Assembly (NCBI GenBank): GCA_902795345.1
Contig: CADBKO010000030.1
Span: 1 to 47,817 of the forward strand
Reading direction: 5' to 3'
DNA length: 47,817 nt
Source of the DNA: Oscillospiraceae bacterium
Lineage (GTDB): Bacteria; Bacillota; Clostridia; Oscillospirales; Oscillospiraceae
How positions within the stretch are numbered: position 1 is the first letter of the stretch; each line of letters begins with the position of its first letter. Of this stretch, positions 10,556 through 18,639 are shown piece after piece. A program made the position numbers and the translations under genes. The notes under the pieces are model-generated. The model had not been told where the DNA came from. It was given only the letters and a program-made list of their open reading frames with translations, and made no database searches.

Positions 10556-11062
10556 ATGGCAATAGGAGCATTTGAACAGCCGGAACTTATTGAAATAAGC
10601 AATACACTTCGCCTTCGGAAATTCGACGGGAGATATGAGGTGTTTCTCCCCGGTTATCAGAATCCAACCGTATATCAGAATTCAGAAGGAATTTTCGATG
10701 AGAGCAAAATCCCTGATTTAGCCTATGTCGAGGGTATGTGCAAATACCTCGTAAATGCCGGTGAGTTATACTACATAGAGGTGAAAGAATCCGGGGAATT
10801 TCGTCCGATTGGCGATATAACGATCAAGGAGGAAAATCCTCCCATTGCTATCTGGTTTGATGAATACCGAGGAAAACAGATTGGCACCTTGGTTATGAAG
10901 ACTATGATCAATCGTTTGAAGGAGCTGGGCTTCAAAAGGATCAAGGGGTCTTCCGTTTATCGATGGAACATTCCATCTCAAAAAATGCATGAAAAACTAG
11001 GATTCCAGCGAGTAAGAGAAGATAAAGATGAATTCTACTACGATTTGGATTTAAACGAATAG
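10556..11062 (+). CDS. GNAT family N-acetyltransferase, AT-rich
   Basis: The predicted 168-aa protein has the GNAT acetyl-CoA motif A as EYRGKQIGTLVMKTMINRL and a C-terminal KMHEKLGFQRV segment, typical of ribosomal-protein or small-molecule acetyltransferases. The substrate is unknown. An upstream in-frame start exists inside uvrB, but the ATG at 10556 follows GAGGAAAAGAAA and is preferred. Base composition is clearly more AT-rich than either flank, which suggests recent transfer. It starts 19 nt after uvrB and may be co-transcribed with it. Confidence 0.85.
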   Translation: MAIGAFEQPELIEISNTLRLRKFDGRYEVFLPGYQNPTVYQNSEGIFDESKIPDLAYVEGMCKYLVNAGELYYIEVKESGEFRPIGDITIKEENPPIAIWFDEYRGKQIGTLVMKTMINRLKELGFKRIKGSSVYRWNIPSQKMHEKLGFQRVREDKDEFYYDLDLNE

Positions 11063-11612
11063 CAAGCACTTTCTCCCGATATATGGGACGATCATGCGAA
11101 AAACATTTCCTCGTCCTTCGTAAACCCCCGCGAGGGATTCCATAAGGGGCGGAGCCCCTTTGGCCGTGAGGAAGGGTCCGGGGAACCTTTATGGAATGGT
11201 TCCCCGGCGCGTCTTTTCCCCATTTCTCCGCGGTGAGAAATGGGGTCGCCCGCAGGCGAAACGCCCCCGTCCTATTCTCGTCCCCGCCGCAGCGGGCAAT
11301 TTGCCTAGCCTCTGCGAATTCGACGATTGCATTTGCTTTTTTCAGACTTGCCCCGTCGCCTCCGGCGGGCCTCTTTCTTTGAGCGGCAAAGAAAGAGGCG
11401 AAAGAAACCGCTCAAGGGGACCTGTGCAGGGGCGGTCCCCTTGAGAATCCCTCCCTGCCTGCCAAGGGGGCTGCGGCCCCCATTGGATCTCCCGAAGGGG
11501 ATTTACGGGGGACGTGGGACGGGAGGGACGGGAACTATTTTAACTCTGTATCCCGTTGGTAGCCCATAGTCATTCTTGGGCGAGAAGTAATCGCTGCCCC
11601 TTCACCCCAAAC
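11063..11612. repeat. hairpin-rich intergenic region
   Basis: No convincing gene was found in this 550-nt stretch. It holds five strong hairpins in a row: 11144-11160 (AAGGGGC/GCCCCTT), 11178-11207 (CCGGGGAACC/GGTTCCCCGG), 11218-11245 (CCCCATTTCTC/GAGAAATGGGG), 11369-11399 (GCCTCTTTCTTT/AAAGAAAGAGGC) and 11411-11445 (CTCAAGGGGACC/GGTCCCCTTGAG). All but the first have perfect stems of 10-12 bp. Each stem differs, so this is not a CRISPR array. It looks like a composite intergenic repeat region. Confidence 0.7.
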
Positions 11613-11650
11613 ACCACTCCGGCATAGGATGGGCCGGAGTGGTATTTTTA
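11613..11650 (+). promoter_or_regulatory. terminator-like hairpin in the ZIP gene leader
   Basis: A perfect 11-bp stem ACCACTCCGGC/GCCGGAGTGGT is followed by ATTTTTA and directly by the ATG at 11650. The best ribosome binding site, GGAG (11636-11639), lies in the 3' arm. The hairpin could end upstream transcription or mask translation of the transporter; neither is shown. Confidence 0.5.
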
Positions 11651-12435
11651 TGCTGTTTGCGCTGAAACTGCCCGCCGCGGTCCTGGCGCTGCTGGCCGGG
11701 TGCGGCACCTGGCTGGTGACGGCCCTGGGCGCCGCGGCGGTGTTCTTTTTTTCCAAAGACAATGAGAAGCACCTGACGGGGATGCTGGGCTTCGCCGCCG
11801 GGGTCATGCTGGCGGCTTCCTATTGGTCTCTCCTGGCCCCCGCCATCGCCCTGGCGGAAGGTTCCCCCTTGCCCTCCTGGCTCCCGGCCACGGCGGGCTT
11901 TCTGGTCGGCGCGCTGTTCCTGCGCCTGAGCGACCTTGCCCTGGGCCGCCTGCGTCCCAAAAGAGGGGAGAAGCGGTCCCGGCTGCTGATCCTTTCCATC
12001 ACCCTCCACAACATCCCGGAGGGGCTGGCGGTGGGGGTGGCCTTCGGCGCTCTCGGCCTGGACCCGGAGCCGGAAAAGCTGCTGGCCGCCTTTGCCGTGG
12101 CCCTGGGCATCGGCATCCAGAATTATCCCGAGGGAGCGGCGGTGTCCCTGCCCCTCCTGCGGGAGGGAAAAAGCCGCCTGCGCAGCTTCTTCCTGGCCCA
12201 GGCCACGGCCCTGGTGGAGCCCGCCGCGGCGCTCCTGGGGGCCCTGCTGGTGACGCTGGTGCGTTCCCTGCTGCCCTGGGCCCTTTCCTTCGCAGCAGGG
12301 GCCATGGTGCTGGTGGCGGCCCACGAGCTGATCCCCGAGTGCCGCTCTTCCGGGCCCCGGGACTCCTATCTGGGCACCATGGGGGTGATCTTGGGCTTCG
12401 CCCTCATGATGCTGCTGGACGTGGCATTGGGATAA
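11650..12435 (+). CDS. ZIP family divalent metal transporter (ZupT-like)
   Basis: ZIP proteins move Zn, Fe, Mn or other divalent cations into the cytoplasm across the membrane. The protein of about 261 aa is almost entirely hydrophobic, with some eight membrane segments. It has both ZIP metal-site motifs: HNIPEGLAVGVAFG in the fourth segment and QNYPEGAAVSLPL in the fifth, plus HELIPE near the C-terminus. A longer start at 11629 lies inside the loop of a hairpin and lacks a ribosome binding site, so the ATG at 11650 is chosen with moderate confidence. It converges with potD. Confidence 0.88.
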   Translation: MLFALKLPAAVLALLAGCGTWLVTALGAAAVFFFSKDNEKHLTGMLGFAAGVMLAASYWSLLAPAIALAEGSPLPSWLPATAGFLVGALFLRLSDLALGRLRPKRGEKRSRLLILSITLHNIPEGLAVGVAFGALGLDPEPEKLLAAFAVALGIGIQNYPEGAAVSLPLLREGKSRLRSFFLAQATALVEPAAALLGALLVTLVRSLLPWALSFAAGAMVLVAAHELIPECRSSGPRDSYLGTMGVILGFALMMLLDVALG

Positions 12436-12444
12436 ATGAAAACC

Positions 12445-12470
12445 GGGTCCGGCGCTAGAGCGCCGGACCC
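12445..12470. terminator. convergent terminator between ZIP gene and potD
   Basis: A perfect 12-bp stem GGGTCCGGCGCT/AGCGCCGGACCC with a two-base spacer. On the minus strand it is followed by GGTTTTCATTT, so it best suits the end of the pot operon. On the plus strand there is no T-run. Confidence 0.65.
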
Positions 12471-12485
12471 GATCCTGTCAAGGTC

Positions 12486-13691
12486 TTACTTCGTATACAG
12501 GCTCTTTCTCTTTGCCTTTTTCTTGTTCTTCCGGATGATGAAGAAGGCGCAGACGGCGATCACCACCACCAGGCCGATGATGCCGATAATCAGGGTCTTG
12601 CTGGTGCCGGAGGTTTTCACCTTCAGCCAGAGGGAATCCATCAGCTGGCTGGTCTCCGCCGGCAGGTTCAGATAAATCTGGCCGCGCGCCAGGGTCTGAT
12701 CGTCCGGGTAGGCGATGGGATTGGCGGCCGCCTCCGGATCCATAAACTCAGTTGCGCCGTCGATGGGCACGCTGTATCCCAGGTATTCCAGGTTCTCACC
12801 GCAGACGTCCGGACGGCAGAGGAAGTTGATATAGGCCTCGGCTGCGTCCTTGTTCTGGCAGGAGGTGGGGATGCACATGGCGTCCACGAAGAGGTTGAAG
12901 CCCTCCTCGGGGTAGCAGAAGGCCAGATTTTCATTTTCCAGCTGCATCTGGATGAAGTCGCCGGCGTAGTAGACGCCGATCCAGGCCTCCTCGTGCTCCA
13001 TCTTGTCATAGATCTGGTCCATGACATAGTCCTGCACCAGGGGCTTCTGCTGCATCAGCAGGTCCGCGCAGGCCTGAAGCTGCTGGGGGTCGGCGGTGTT
13101 GACGTCATAGCCCAGGCGGAATTCCGCCACACCGAAAGCGTCCCGGGGGTTGTCGAACATGAGGATCTTGCCCTTGTACTTCTCGTTCCACAGGAGATCC
13201 CAGCTGCCCACGTCCGCCTCATCCACGTATTTCGTGTTGTAGATGATGCCGGTGCCGCCCCAGGTGTAAGGCACGCTGTATTTGTCCTCCGGGTCGTGGG
13301 CCATGCCCCGGTAGGCGGGGAGGACCAGGGAGGCATTGGGGATGTTGTCATAGTTCAGAGGCAGCAGCATCCCTTCCTTGATGAGCCGGGCCACCATGTA
13401 GTCGGAGGGGAAGATGACGTCGTAGCTGGCGCCGCCGGTCTTCAGCTTGGTATACATGGTCTCGTTGGAGTCGAAGGTGATGTAGTTGACCTGGATGCCG
13501 GTCTCTTCGGTGAAGGCGGCGTTCACGTCGATATAGCCGTCGGTGCCGTCGGAGATATACTGGCCCCAGTTGTAAACGTTGATGGTGACGGGCTCCTCCT
13601 TGGCGGCGGAGGTCCCTCCCAGCAGGGAGAAGGCGGCGATCATGGAAACCAACATGACGAGGGCGAGGATACGGCTAAGATTTCTTTTCAA
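12486..13691 (-). CDS. potD: polyamine ABC transporter substrate-binding protein with C-terminal anchor
   Basis: PotD-type proteins bind spermidine or putrescine outside the membrane and pass it to PotBC. The 401-aa protein has an N-terminal signal peptide (MKRNLSRILALVMLVSMIAA). PotD-like landmarks follow: YNWGQYIS, FDSNETMYTKLKTG, VIFPSDYMV, TWGGTGIIYN and INFLCRPDV. It has no lipobox cysteine. Instead the C-terminus has a hydrophobic helix (about residues 366-388) followed by a lysine/arginine-rich tail, which would anchor it in the membrane. It is last in potABCD, 14 nt after potC. Confidence 0.92.
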   Translation of the reverse strand: MKRNLSRILALVMLVSMIAAFSLLGGTSAAKEEPVTINVYNWGQYISDGTDGYIDVNAAFTEETGIQVNYITFDSNETMYTKLKTGGASYDVIFPSDYMVARLIKEGMLLPLNYDNIPNASLVLPAYRGMAHDPEDKYSVPYTWGGTGIIYNTKYVDEADVGSWDLLWNEKYKGKILMFDNPRDAFGVAEFRLGYDVNTADPQQLQACADLLMQQKPLVQDYVMDQIYDKMEHEEAWIGVYYAGDFIQMQLENENLAFCYPEEGFNLFVDAMCIPTSCQNKDAAEAYINFLCRPDVCGENLEYLGYSVPIDGATEFMDPEAAANPIAYPDDQTLARGQIYLNLPAETSQLMDSLWLKVKTSGTSKTLIIGIIGLVVVIAVCAFFIIRKNKKKAKRKSLYTK

Positions 13692-13705
13692 TGGTTCGAT
13701 CTCCT

Positions 13706-14539
13706 TTACACAGTAGGTTGCCCGGCTTTGGCTTTCAGGCGGGGATTGCGGTGCCGGGCCGTGTCACGGGCCTGCAGGATGTTCATGACCAGCATGACCA
13801 GCAGGATCGCCAGGAACAGCAAGGTGAACAGGGCGTAGATCTTGGGGTGCAGGGGCTTTTTCGTGTAGTTGTAGATCTCCACGGGCAGGGTCACGAAATT
13901 GGGCCCGTAGACGAAGTAGCTGATGACGAAATCGTCCAGGGACATGGTGAAGGCCATGAGGGCGCCGGAAACGATGCCGGGGAAGATCTCATGGAGCACC
14001 ACCTTGAAGAAGGCCTGGACGGGGGTGCAGCCCAGGTCCATGGCCGCCTTGGTCAGGTTGGGGTCCATCTGGGTGAGCTTGGGCTGCACCGAGAGGATCA
14101 CATAGGGGAGATTGAAGGTGATGTGGGCGATCAGCAGGGTCCAGAAGCCCAGGATGCTCTTGATCTTCATCAGCTGCCCCGCGAAGGCGAAGAGCAGGGC
14201 CAGGCTGACGCCGGTGACGATCTCCGGGTTGGTCATGGGGATGTTGGTCATGAACATGGTGAAGCGGCGCATTTTTTTGCCCATGCGCTGGATGCCCAGG
14301 GTGGCCGCTGTGCCCAGCACCGTGGAGGCCAGGGAGGCGATCACGGAGATGATGAGGCTGTTGAGCAGCAGGGGCAGCAGCACCCGGTCCGCAAAGAGGG
14401 CCTTGTAATTCTCTATGGTGAAGCCCTTGAAGACCACCAGGTCGGAGCCGCTGTTGAAGGAGCCCACCATCAGCACCAGCATGGGTACATAGAGGAAGAT
14501 GAACACCACAACGGTGATGATTTTCGATGCCTTCTTCAT
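13706..14539 (-). CDS. potC: polyamine ABC transporter permease PotC
   Basis: Inner-membrane permease that, with PotB, forms the polyamine channel. The 277-aa protein has about six membrane helices. The cytoplasmic EAA loop that docks the ATPase is seen as AAMDLGCTPVQAFFKVVLHE. Its start overlaps the potB stop by 4 nt. The sequence SLDDFVISYF near the C-terminal half is characteristic of PotC-type permeases. Confidence 0.93.
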   Translation of the reverse strand: MKKASKIITVVVFIFLYVPMLVLMVGSFNSGSDLVVFKGFTIENYKALFADRVLLPLLLNSLIISVIASLASTVLGTAATLGIQRMGKKMRRFTMFMTNIPMTNPEIVTGVSLALLFAFAGQLMKIKSILGFWTLLIAHITFNLPYVILSVQPKLTQMDPNLTKAAMDLGCTPVQAFFKVVLHEIFPGIVSGALMAFTMSLDDFVISYFVYGPNFVTLPVEIYNYTKKPLHPKIYALFTLLFLAILLVMLVMNILQARDTARHRNPRLKAKAGQPTV

Positions 14540-15348
14540 ATGGTGACCACGCTTTCATCCTCGCCGGTGAAGTGGTTCATCACGGCGACGCAGACCAGCA
14601 CCAGGACCATCAGCACCAGGGAGAGGGCCGCCCCCAGGTTGGGATTATAGGCGGTCTTGAACTGGCTCTCGATCACGTCGCCGATCATGGTGCTGGTGGT
14701 GCCGCCCATCTTCTGGGAAATATAGAAGGTGCTGACGGCGGGCACAAAGACCATGGTGACGCCGGAGACGATGCCGGGCACGCTGAGGGGCAGGGTGACC
14801 CGCAGGAACACCTGGCCGCCGTCGCAGCCCAGGTCCTGAGCCGCGTCCACCAGCCGGTGGTCGATCTTCATGATGACCGTGTAAAGGGGCATGATCATAT
14901 AGGGCAGATAGTTGTATACCATGCCCAGGATCACCGCCCCGTCGTTGCGCACCAGGCGCAGGGGGCCGATGCCGATCTGCCCCAGCAGCCGGTTGATGAT
15001 GCCGGTGTCTTCCAGCAGGGAGACCCAGGCCAGGGTCCGCAGCAGGAAGCTGATGCACATGGGCAGCATCACCAGCATATAGAGGAAACGCTGGGTCATG
15101 GGCTTCGTCTGGGCGATGCACCAGGCCACCGGGTAGCCCACCACCAGGCAGATGAGGGCGGACACCACCGCCAGCCACACGCTGCGCAGGAAGATGGGGA
15201 GGTAGGAGCCCATGGAGGCCATGTTGGACAGGGTAAAGGACCCCGTGACGGAGTCGGTGAAGGCATAGTAGACCACGATGGCCAGGGGGATCAGGGTGAA
15301 GAGGAACATCCAGACCAGATAGGGGCCGGAGAGAAATTGCCGCTTCAT
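14536..15348 (-). CDS. potB: polyamine ABC transporter permease PotB
   Basis: Partner permease of PotC. The 270-aa protein starts with [20 protein letters not shown] and has about six membrane helices. The EAA loop is [20 protein letters not shown]. Starts and stops overlap with potA and potC by 4 nt each, as expected of a co-translated complex. Confidence 0.93.
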   Translation of the reverse strand: MKRQFLSGPYLVWMFLFTLIPLAIVVYYAFTDSVTGSFTLSNMASMGSYLPIFLRSVWLAVVSALICLVVGYPVAWCIAQTKPMTQRFLYMLVMLPMCISFLLRTLAWVSLLEDTGIINRLLGQIGIGPLRLVRNDGAVILGMVYNYLPYMIMPLYTVIMKIDHRLVDAAQDLGCDGGQVFLRVTLPLSVPGIVSGVTMVFVPAVSTFYISQKMGGTTSTMIGDVIESQFKTAYNPNLGAALSLVLMVLVLVCVAVMNHFTGEDESVVTI

Positions 15349-16487
15349 TCTCCGTCCTCCTCAGCCTCCAGCTCCTCAGCCAGAGCCGCGTCGCCGATCT
15401 CATCGTATTCGGCGGAGTAGGAGCTGTAATCCCCGAACATGCCGGAATACTTGCTCCTTTTCATGATGTGGATATCCTCCGGGTTCAGCCGGATGCCGAT
15501 GACCGCGCCTACGGGCTGATAGTCCGTGGTCTGGATCAGCCACTTGAAGCCGTGGAAATCCACGATGATGTCATAATGGACGCCCTTGAAGGTGACGGAG
15601 GTGACGGTGCCGCAGAGATGGCCCCCGTCCGCCGGGACGATGTCCACATCCTCGGGCCGGATCACCACATCCACCGCCTCGTCCTTGCCGAAGCCCTCGT
15701 CCACGCAGGCGAAGCGGCGGCCGAAGAATTCCACCACCCGGTCAGCGCGCATGATGCCGTCCAGGATGTTGCTCTCGCCGATGAAGTCCGCCACAAAGGC
15801 GTTCTTCGGCTCGTTGTAGATGTCCTCCGGGGTGCCGATCTGCTGGATCTCGCCCTTGTCCATGACCACGATGGTGTCGGACATGGTAAGGGCCTCCTCC
15901 TGGTCGTGGGTGACGAAGATGAAGGTGATGCCCATCTGCTGCTGGATGCGCTTGAGCTCCACCTGCATGTCCTTCCGCAGCCGCAGGTCCAGAGCGCCCA
16001 GCGGCTCGTCCAGAAGCAGCACCTTGGGCCGGTTCACCAGGGCCCGGGCGATGGCGATGCGCTGCTGCTGGCCGCCGGAGAGATTGTCCACCTTCCGCTC
16101 CTCGAAGCCCCGCATGCCCACGACTTCCAGCATCTCCGTGACCCGCTTGGCGATCTCGTCCTCCCCCAGCTTGGCGATGCGCAGGCCGAAGGCGATGTTG
16201 TCATAGACGTCCAGGTGGGGAAACAGAGCGTAGCGCTGGAAAACCGTGTTCACCTGCCGCTTATGGGGCGGAATATCATTTATCCTCACGCCGTCGAACA
16301 GCACAGAACCGGCTGTCGGCTTCACGAAACCGCCGATGATCTGCAGTGTCGTGGTTTTGCCGCAGCCGCTGGGTCCGAGCAGCGTGAGGAATTCGGAGTC
16401 GTTGATATAGAGGTTTATGTTGTTTAAAACAACTTCACCGTCATACGCCATGCTGATGTCGGCAAGGCGAATGAGCTCTTTGGACAT
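15345..16487 (-). CDS. potA: polyamine ABC transporter ATP-binding protein
   Basis: ATPase that drives PotBC. The 380-aa protein has Walker [11 protein letters not shown] near residue 39, Q-loop [11 protein letters not shown], signature LSGGQQQR near 137, Walker [13 protein letters not shown] and H-loop [11 protein letters not shown]-terminal TOBE-type regulatory region follows (about 235-340), and the tail is acidic. First gene of the operon, with GGGGGAGGAT before the ATG and a promoter plus Fur-like palindrome just upstream. Confidence 0.95.
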   Translation of the reverse strand: MSKELIRLADISMAYDGEVVLNNINLYINDSEFLTLLGPSGCGKTTTLQIIGGFVKPTAGSVLFDGVRINDIPPHKRQVNTVFQRYALFPHLDVYDNIAFGLRIAKLGEDEIAKRVTEMLEVVGMRGFEERKVDNLSGGQQQRIAIARALVNRPKVLLLDEPLGALDLRLRKDMQVELKRIQQQMGITFIFVTHDQEEALTMSDTIVVMDKGEIQQIGTPEDIYNEPKNAFVADFIGESNILDGIMRADRVVEFFGRRFACVDEGFGKDEAVDVVIRPEDVDIVPADGGHLCGTVTSVTFKGVHYDIIVDFHGFKWLIQTTDYQPVGAVIGIRLNPEDIHIMKRSKYSGMFGDYSSYSAEYDEIGDAALAEELEAEEDGE

Positions 16488-16524
16488 TTATCCTCCCCCA
16501 TTCCCTTATTTATATAGTAGGGAA

Positions 16525-16552
16525 ATCTTATCATACTTCCGCCAAAAGTCAA
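16525..16552 (-). promoter_or_regulatory. potABCD promoter
   Basis: On the minus strand TTGACT (16547-16552), a 16-bp spacer and TAAGAT (16525-16530) lie about 40 nt before potA. A further TATA-like stretch is closer to the gene. The -35 element overlaps the Fur-like palindrome. Confidence 0.55.
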
Positions 16553-16563
16553 TGATAATCATT
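16551..16563. promoter_or_regulatory. Fur-like 6-1-6 palindrome
   Basis: AATGATAATCATT (6-1-6) equals the core of the classical Fur consensus. It overlaps the end of the rluA-like gene and touches the -35 element of the pot promoter. Such an AT-rich perfect core is unexpected in this GC-rich sequence. Whether a Fur protein binds here is not known. Confidence 0.5.
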
Positions 16564-17539
16564 TAATTTGCGCGTAATCATATCCCGGAAAGTATTTCTC
16601 CGCGAAATCCACCTTTGCCGCGGTGAAGCAGCGGCCCTTGAGGTACTCCAGGCAGCCCGCGTCCGTGGTAAAGTCGAAGGTGAGCCGGTAGGAATAGAGG
16701 GCCTGCTTTGTCTCGCCCCCGGCCTGAGAGGCCTTCCCGCCGTATTTGCCGTCTCCCAGCAGAGGCCAGCCCGCGTCTGCCATCTGGGCCCGGATCTGGT
16801 GGGTGCGCCCCGTTTCCAGCCGACATTCCACCAGGCTCAGGCCGCCCCGGCTCACGAGGGTGCGGTAATCCGTCACGGCAGTCCTCGCCCCCGGCTCCGG
16901 GCTGCGGCGCACATAGACCCTGTTCTTCTCCGCGTCCTTGAAGAGAAAACCCTTCAGGGTCCCCTCCGGCGGGCGGGGAACGCCCAGCACGGCGCAGAGA
17001 TAGCGCTTGTCCAGCTCCCGGTCCCGGATCTTCTCGTTGAGGATGCGCAGGGTCTCCGCGTTCTTGGCGGCGATGACGATGCCCCCGGTATTGCGGTCGA
17101 TGCGGTTGCACAGCGCCGGGGTGAAGGCGTGTTCCTCCCTGGGCCGCCACTCGCCGCTCAGCAGCAGATGGGCCTGGATGTTGGCCAGCAGGGTCCGCTC
17201 CGGCGGCTCCCCCTCCGCGTGATGGCAGAGGATGCCGGGGGCCTTGTCCGCCAGGAGGATGTTCTCGTCCTCATAGACGATGCTCAGCTTCGGCGCCGTC
17301 ACCTTGCGGTAGGCGTTTTCGTCGCTGGGCTTCTCGAAGAATTCGTCGTTTATATATAAGCTGAGCACGTCCCCGGCCTGAAGCCGCGTTTCCCCCTTGA
17401 CGGCCTTGCCGTTGAGCTTGAAGCGCTTGAGACGCAGATACTTCTGGCAGAGGGAGGAGGGCAGCAGGGGAACGGCCTTCAGAAGGAAACGGTCCAGCCG
17501 CTGCCCGGCGTCGTTGGGGCCGATGGTGAGTTCTTTCAT
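16559..17539 (-). CDS. RluA family pseudouridine synthase
   Basis: Enzyme that isomerises uridine to pseudouridine in rRNA or tRNA. The 326-aa protein has an N-terminal S4 RNA-binding domain (QRLDRFLLKAVPLLPSSLCQ, KRFKLNGKAVKGETRLQAGD). The catalytic-aspartate motif is NRIDRNTGGIVIAAK, and the later motif is GRTHQIRAQMADAGWPLLGD. The target site (RluA, RluC or RluD type) cannot be told from sequence alone. It is divergent from rpmB. Confidence 0.9.
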   Translation of the reverse strand: MKELTIGPNDAGQRLDRFLLKAVPLLPSSLCQKYLRLKRFKLNGKAVKGETRLQAGDVLSLYINDEFFEKPSDENAYRKVTAPKLSIVYEDENILLADKAPGILCHHAEGEPPERTLLANIQAHLLLSGEWRPREEHAFTPALCNRIDRNTGGIVIAAKNAETLRILNEKIRDRELDKRYLCAVLGVPRPPEGTLKGFLFKDAEKNRVYVRRSPEPGARTAVTDYRTLVSRGGLSLVECRLETGRTHQIRAQMADAGWPLLGDGKYGGKASQAGGETKQALYSYRLTFDFTTDAGCLEYLKGRCFTAAKVDFAEKYFPGYDYAQIK

Positions 17540-17568
17540 ATCCGGTTTTCCTTTTTTGAAAAAAACAC

Positions 17569-17597
17569 TTGCATTTTTTGAAGGCTTCTGCTAGTAT
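17569..17597 (+). promoter_or_regulatory. rpmB promoter
   Basis: TTGCAT (17569-17574), a 17-bp spacer and TAGTAT (17592-17597) lie about 50 nt before the start of rpmB. Confidence 0.65.
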
Positions 17598-17649
17598 TAT
17601 CTAGCTGTTCAAAAAATGAGCTGTAAAAACGCTTAAGGAGGTGCGGCAA

Positions 17650-17838
17650 ATGGCAAAATGTGAATTCTGTGACAAGGGCATTTCTTACGGCATCAAGGTC
17701 AGCCATTCTCATCGGCGCTCCAATCGGACCTGGAAGCCCAATGTTAAGCGTGTCAAGGCGATCGTAGACGGCAAGCCTGTCCACGTGTATGCCTGCACTC
17801 GGTGCCTCCGCAGCGGCAAGGTCACCCGCGCGATCTGA
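17650..17838 (+). CDS. rpmB: 50S ribosomal protein L28
   Basis: The 62-aa product reads as L28 throughout (MAKCEFCDKGISYGIKVSHS, HRRSNRTWKPNVKRVKA). It is the zinc-binding C+ form, with CEFC near the N-terminus and CTRC near the C-terminus. An upstream in-frame GTG at 17641 exists, but AAGGAGGTG sits 7 nt before the ATG at 17650 and fixes the start. Monocistronic, with its own promoter and terminator. Confidence 0.97.
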   Translation: MAKCEFCDKGISYGIKVSHSHRRSNRTWKPNVKRVKAIVDGKPVHVYACTRCLRSGKVTRAI

Positions 17839-17887
17839 GGTAATAGCCCTGTCGTCCCCGAGGGAACCTGAAAACTGAGACCGAAGA

Positions 17888-17922
17888 AAATTTCCGGGAG
17901 TTTGGCTCCCGGAAATTTTTGT
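17888..17922 (+). terminator. rpmB terminator
   Basis: A perfect 13-bp stem AAATTTCCGGGAG/CTCCCGGAAATTT with loop TTTGG and a short T-run. The A-rich left side also allows it to act for the minus-strand gene ending at 17926. Confidence 0.88.
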
Positions 17923-17925
17923 TTG

Positions 17926-18579
17926 TCATTCTTCGTCGTCTCCGGACTTCGGTTCGCTCCCTCTGGGCGGGCGCCTGCTCCCGCTCTTCCGGCCCTTGCC
18001 CATGAAGAGCTCGGCGATCTCATCCCAGTAGCAGTAGATGAGGGCGGCGGCGCAGGCGGCGGCCAGGAATACCTTCAGCCACCAGCCCCGGAAGATGAGG
18101 GTGAACAGGGGCATGGCGACGGCGGCTGCGGCGGCCATCAGGGCGCGGTTCCCCGTGAGAGCCATGACCAGCACCGCCAGCGCCACGCAGACCAGGAACA
18201 GACGCCAGTCCACAAAGAGCAGGGTCAAGGCGGGAAAGATCAGTTCCCGCTTGGAAGTGAGATGCCGGTCCAGAGGCAGCAGGGGCATGGCCTGGCCGAT
18301 CAGGGAGAACAGGAGGGCCAGCAGCTTGCCGATGGAGGGGAAGCCCGCCCCCTTCAGCAGCATGCCGCCGATCAGCACCGTGATAAGGGCCCGCAGCAGG
18401 TCGGCCACCATAGCATAGCCCACGCCCATCCACTTGTGGCGGCGGTAGAGGAAGAAGTAATCCACCCGGGCGTCGGCGGGGACGGGGTCCTTGAAGGCGA
18501 AGCGGCTCACATAGCCGCAGACGTCCAGAAGACTCAGGGCATAGGACGCCACCGCGATGAGGAATACGGAGAGCACCAT
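17926..18579 (-). CDS. PlsY-like membrane protein lacking PlsY motifs
   Basis: A 217-aa protein with about five to six membrane helices and a charged C-terminal tail (GRKSGSRRPPRGSEPKSGDD). Position after der and hydrophobic layout match PlsY, the acyl-phosphate:glycerol-3-phosphate acyltransferase that starts phospholipid synthesis. However, the PlsY signature blocks (SGNxGATN and GGKG) are not present: the first is replaced by ARVDYFFLYRRHKW, and the second region reads SLIGQAMPLLPLDRHLTSKR. It is therefore a divergent or non-catalytic relative. The family assignment is inference from context and weak similarity. Confidence 0.6.
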   Translation of the reverse strand: MVLSVFLIAVASYALSLLDVCGYVSRFAFKDPVPADARVDYFFLYRRHKWMGVGYAMVADLLRALITVLIGGMLLKGAGFPSIGKLLALLFSLIGQAMPLLPLDRHLTSKRELIFPALTLLFVDWRLFLVCVALAVLVMALTGNRALMAAAAAVAMPLFTLIFRGWWLKVFLAAACAAALIYCYWDEIAELFMGKGRKSGSRRPPRGSEPKSGDDEE

Positions 18580-18639
18580 AGTATCACGTTCCTTTCCAAG
18601 GTCATTGCGCTTCGGCGAACTGTTCGGCGGTCATTTCCA

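Noticed and set aside
11063..11612. CRISPR array in the hairpin-rich spacer
   Set aside because: The hairpins differ from each other, and there is no constant repeat-spacer period or cas gene.
11613..11650. Manganese or other known riboswitch before the ZIP gene
   Set aside because: Only a simple hairpin is visible; no conserved aptamer core could be recognised by eye.
12486..16487. Ferric iron transporter, because of the Fur-like site
   Set aside because: The binding protein, both permeases and ATPase carry PotABCD-type sequences; YNWGQYIS and SNETMYTKLKTG are polyamine-binder landmarks.
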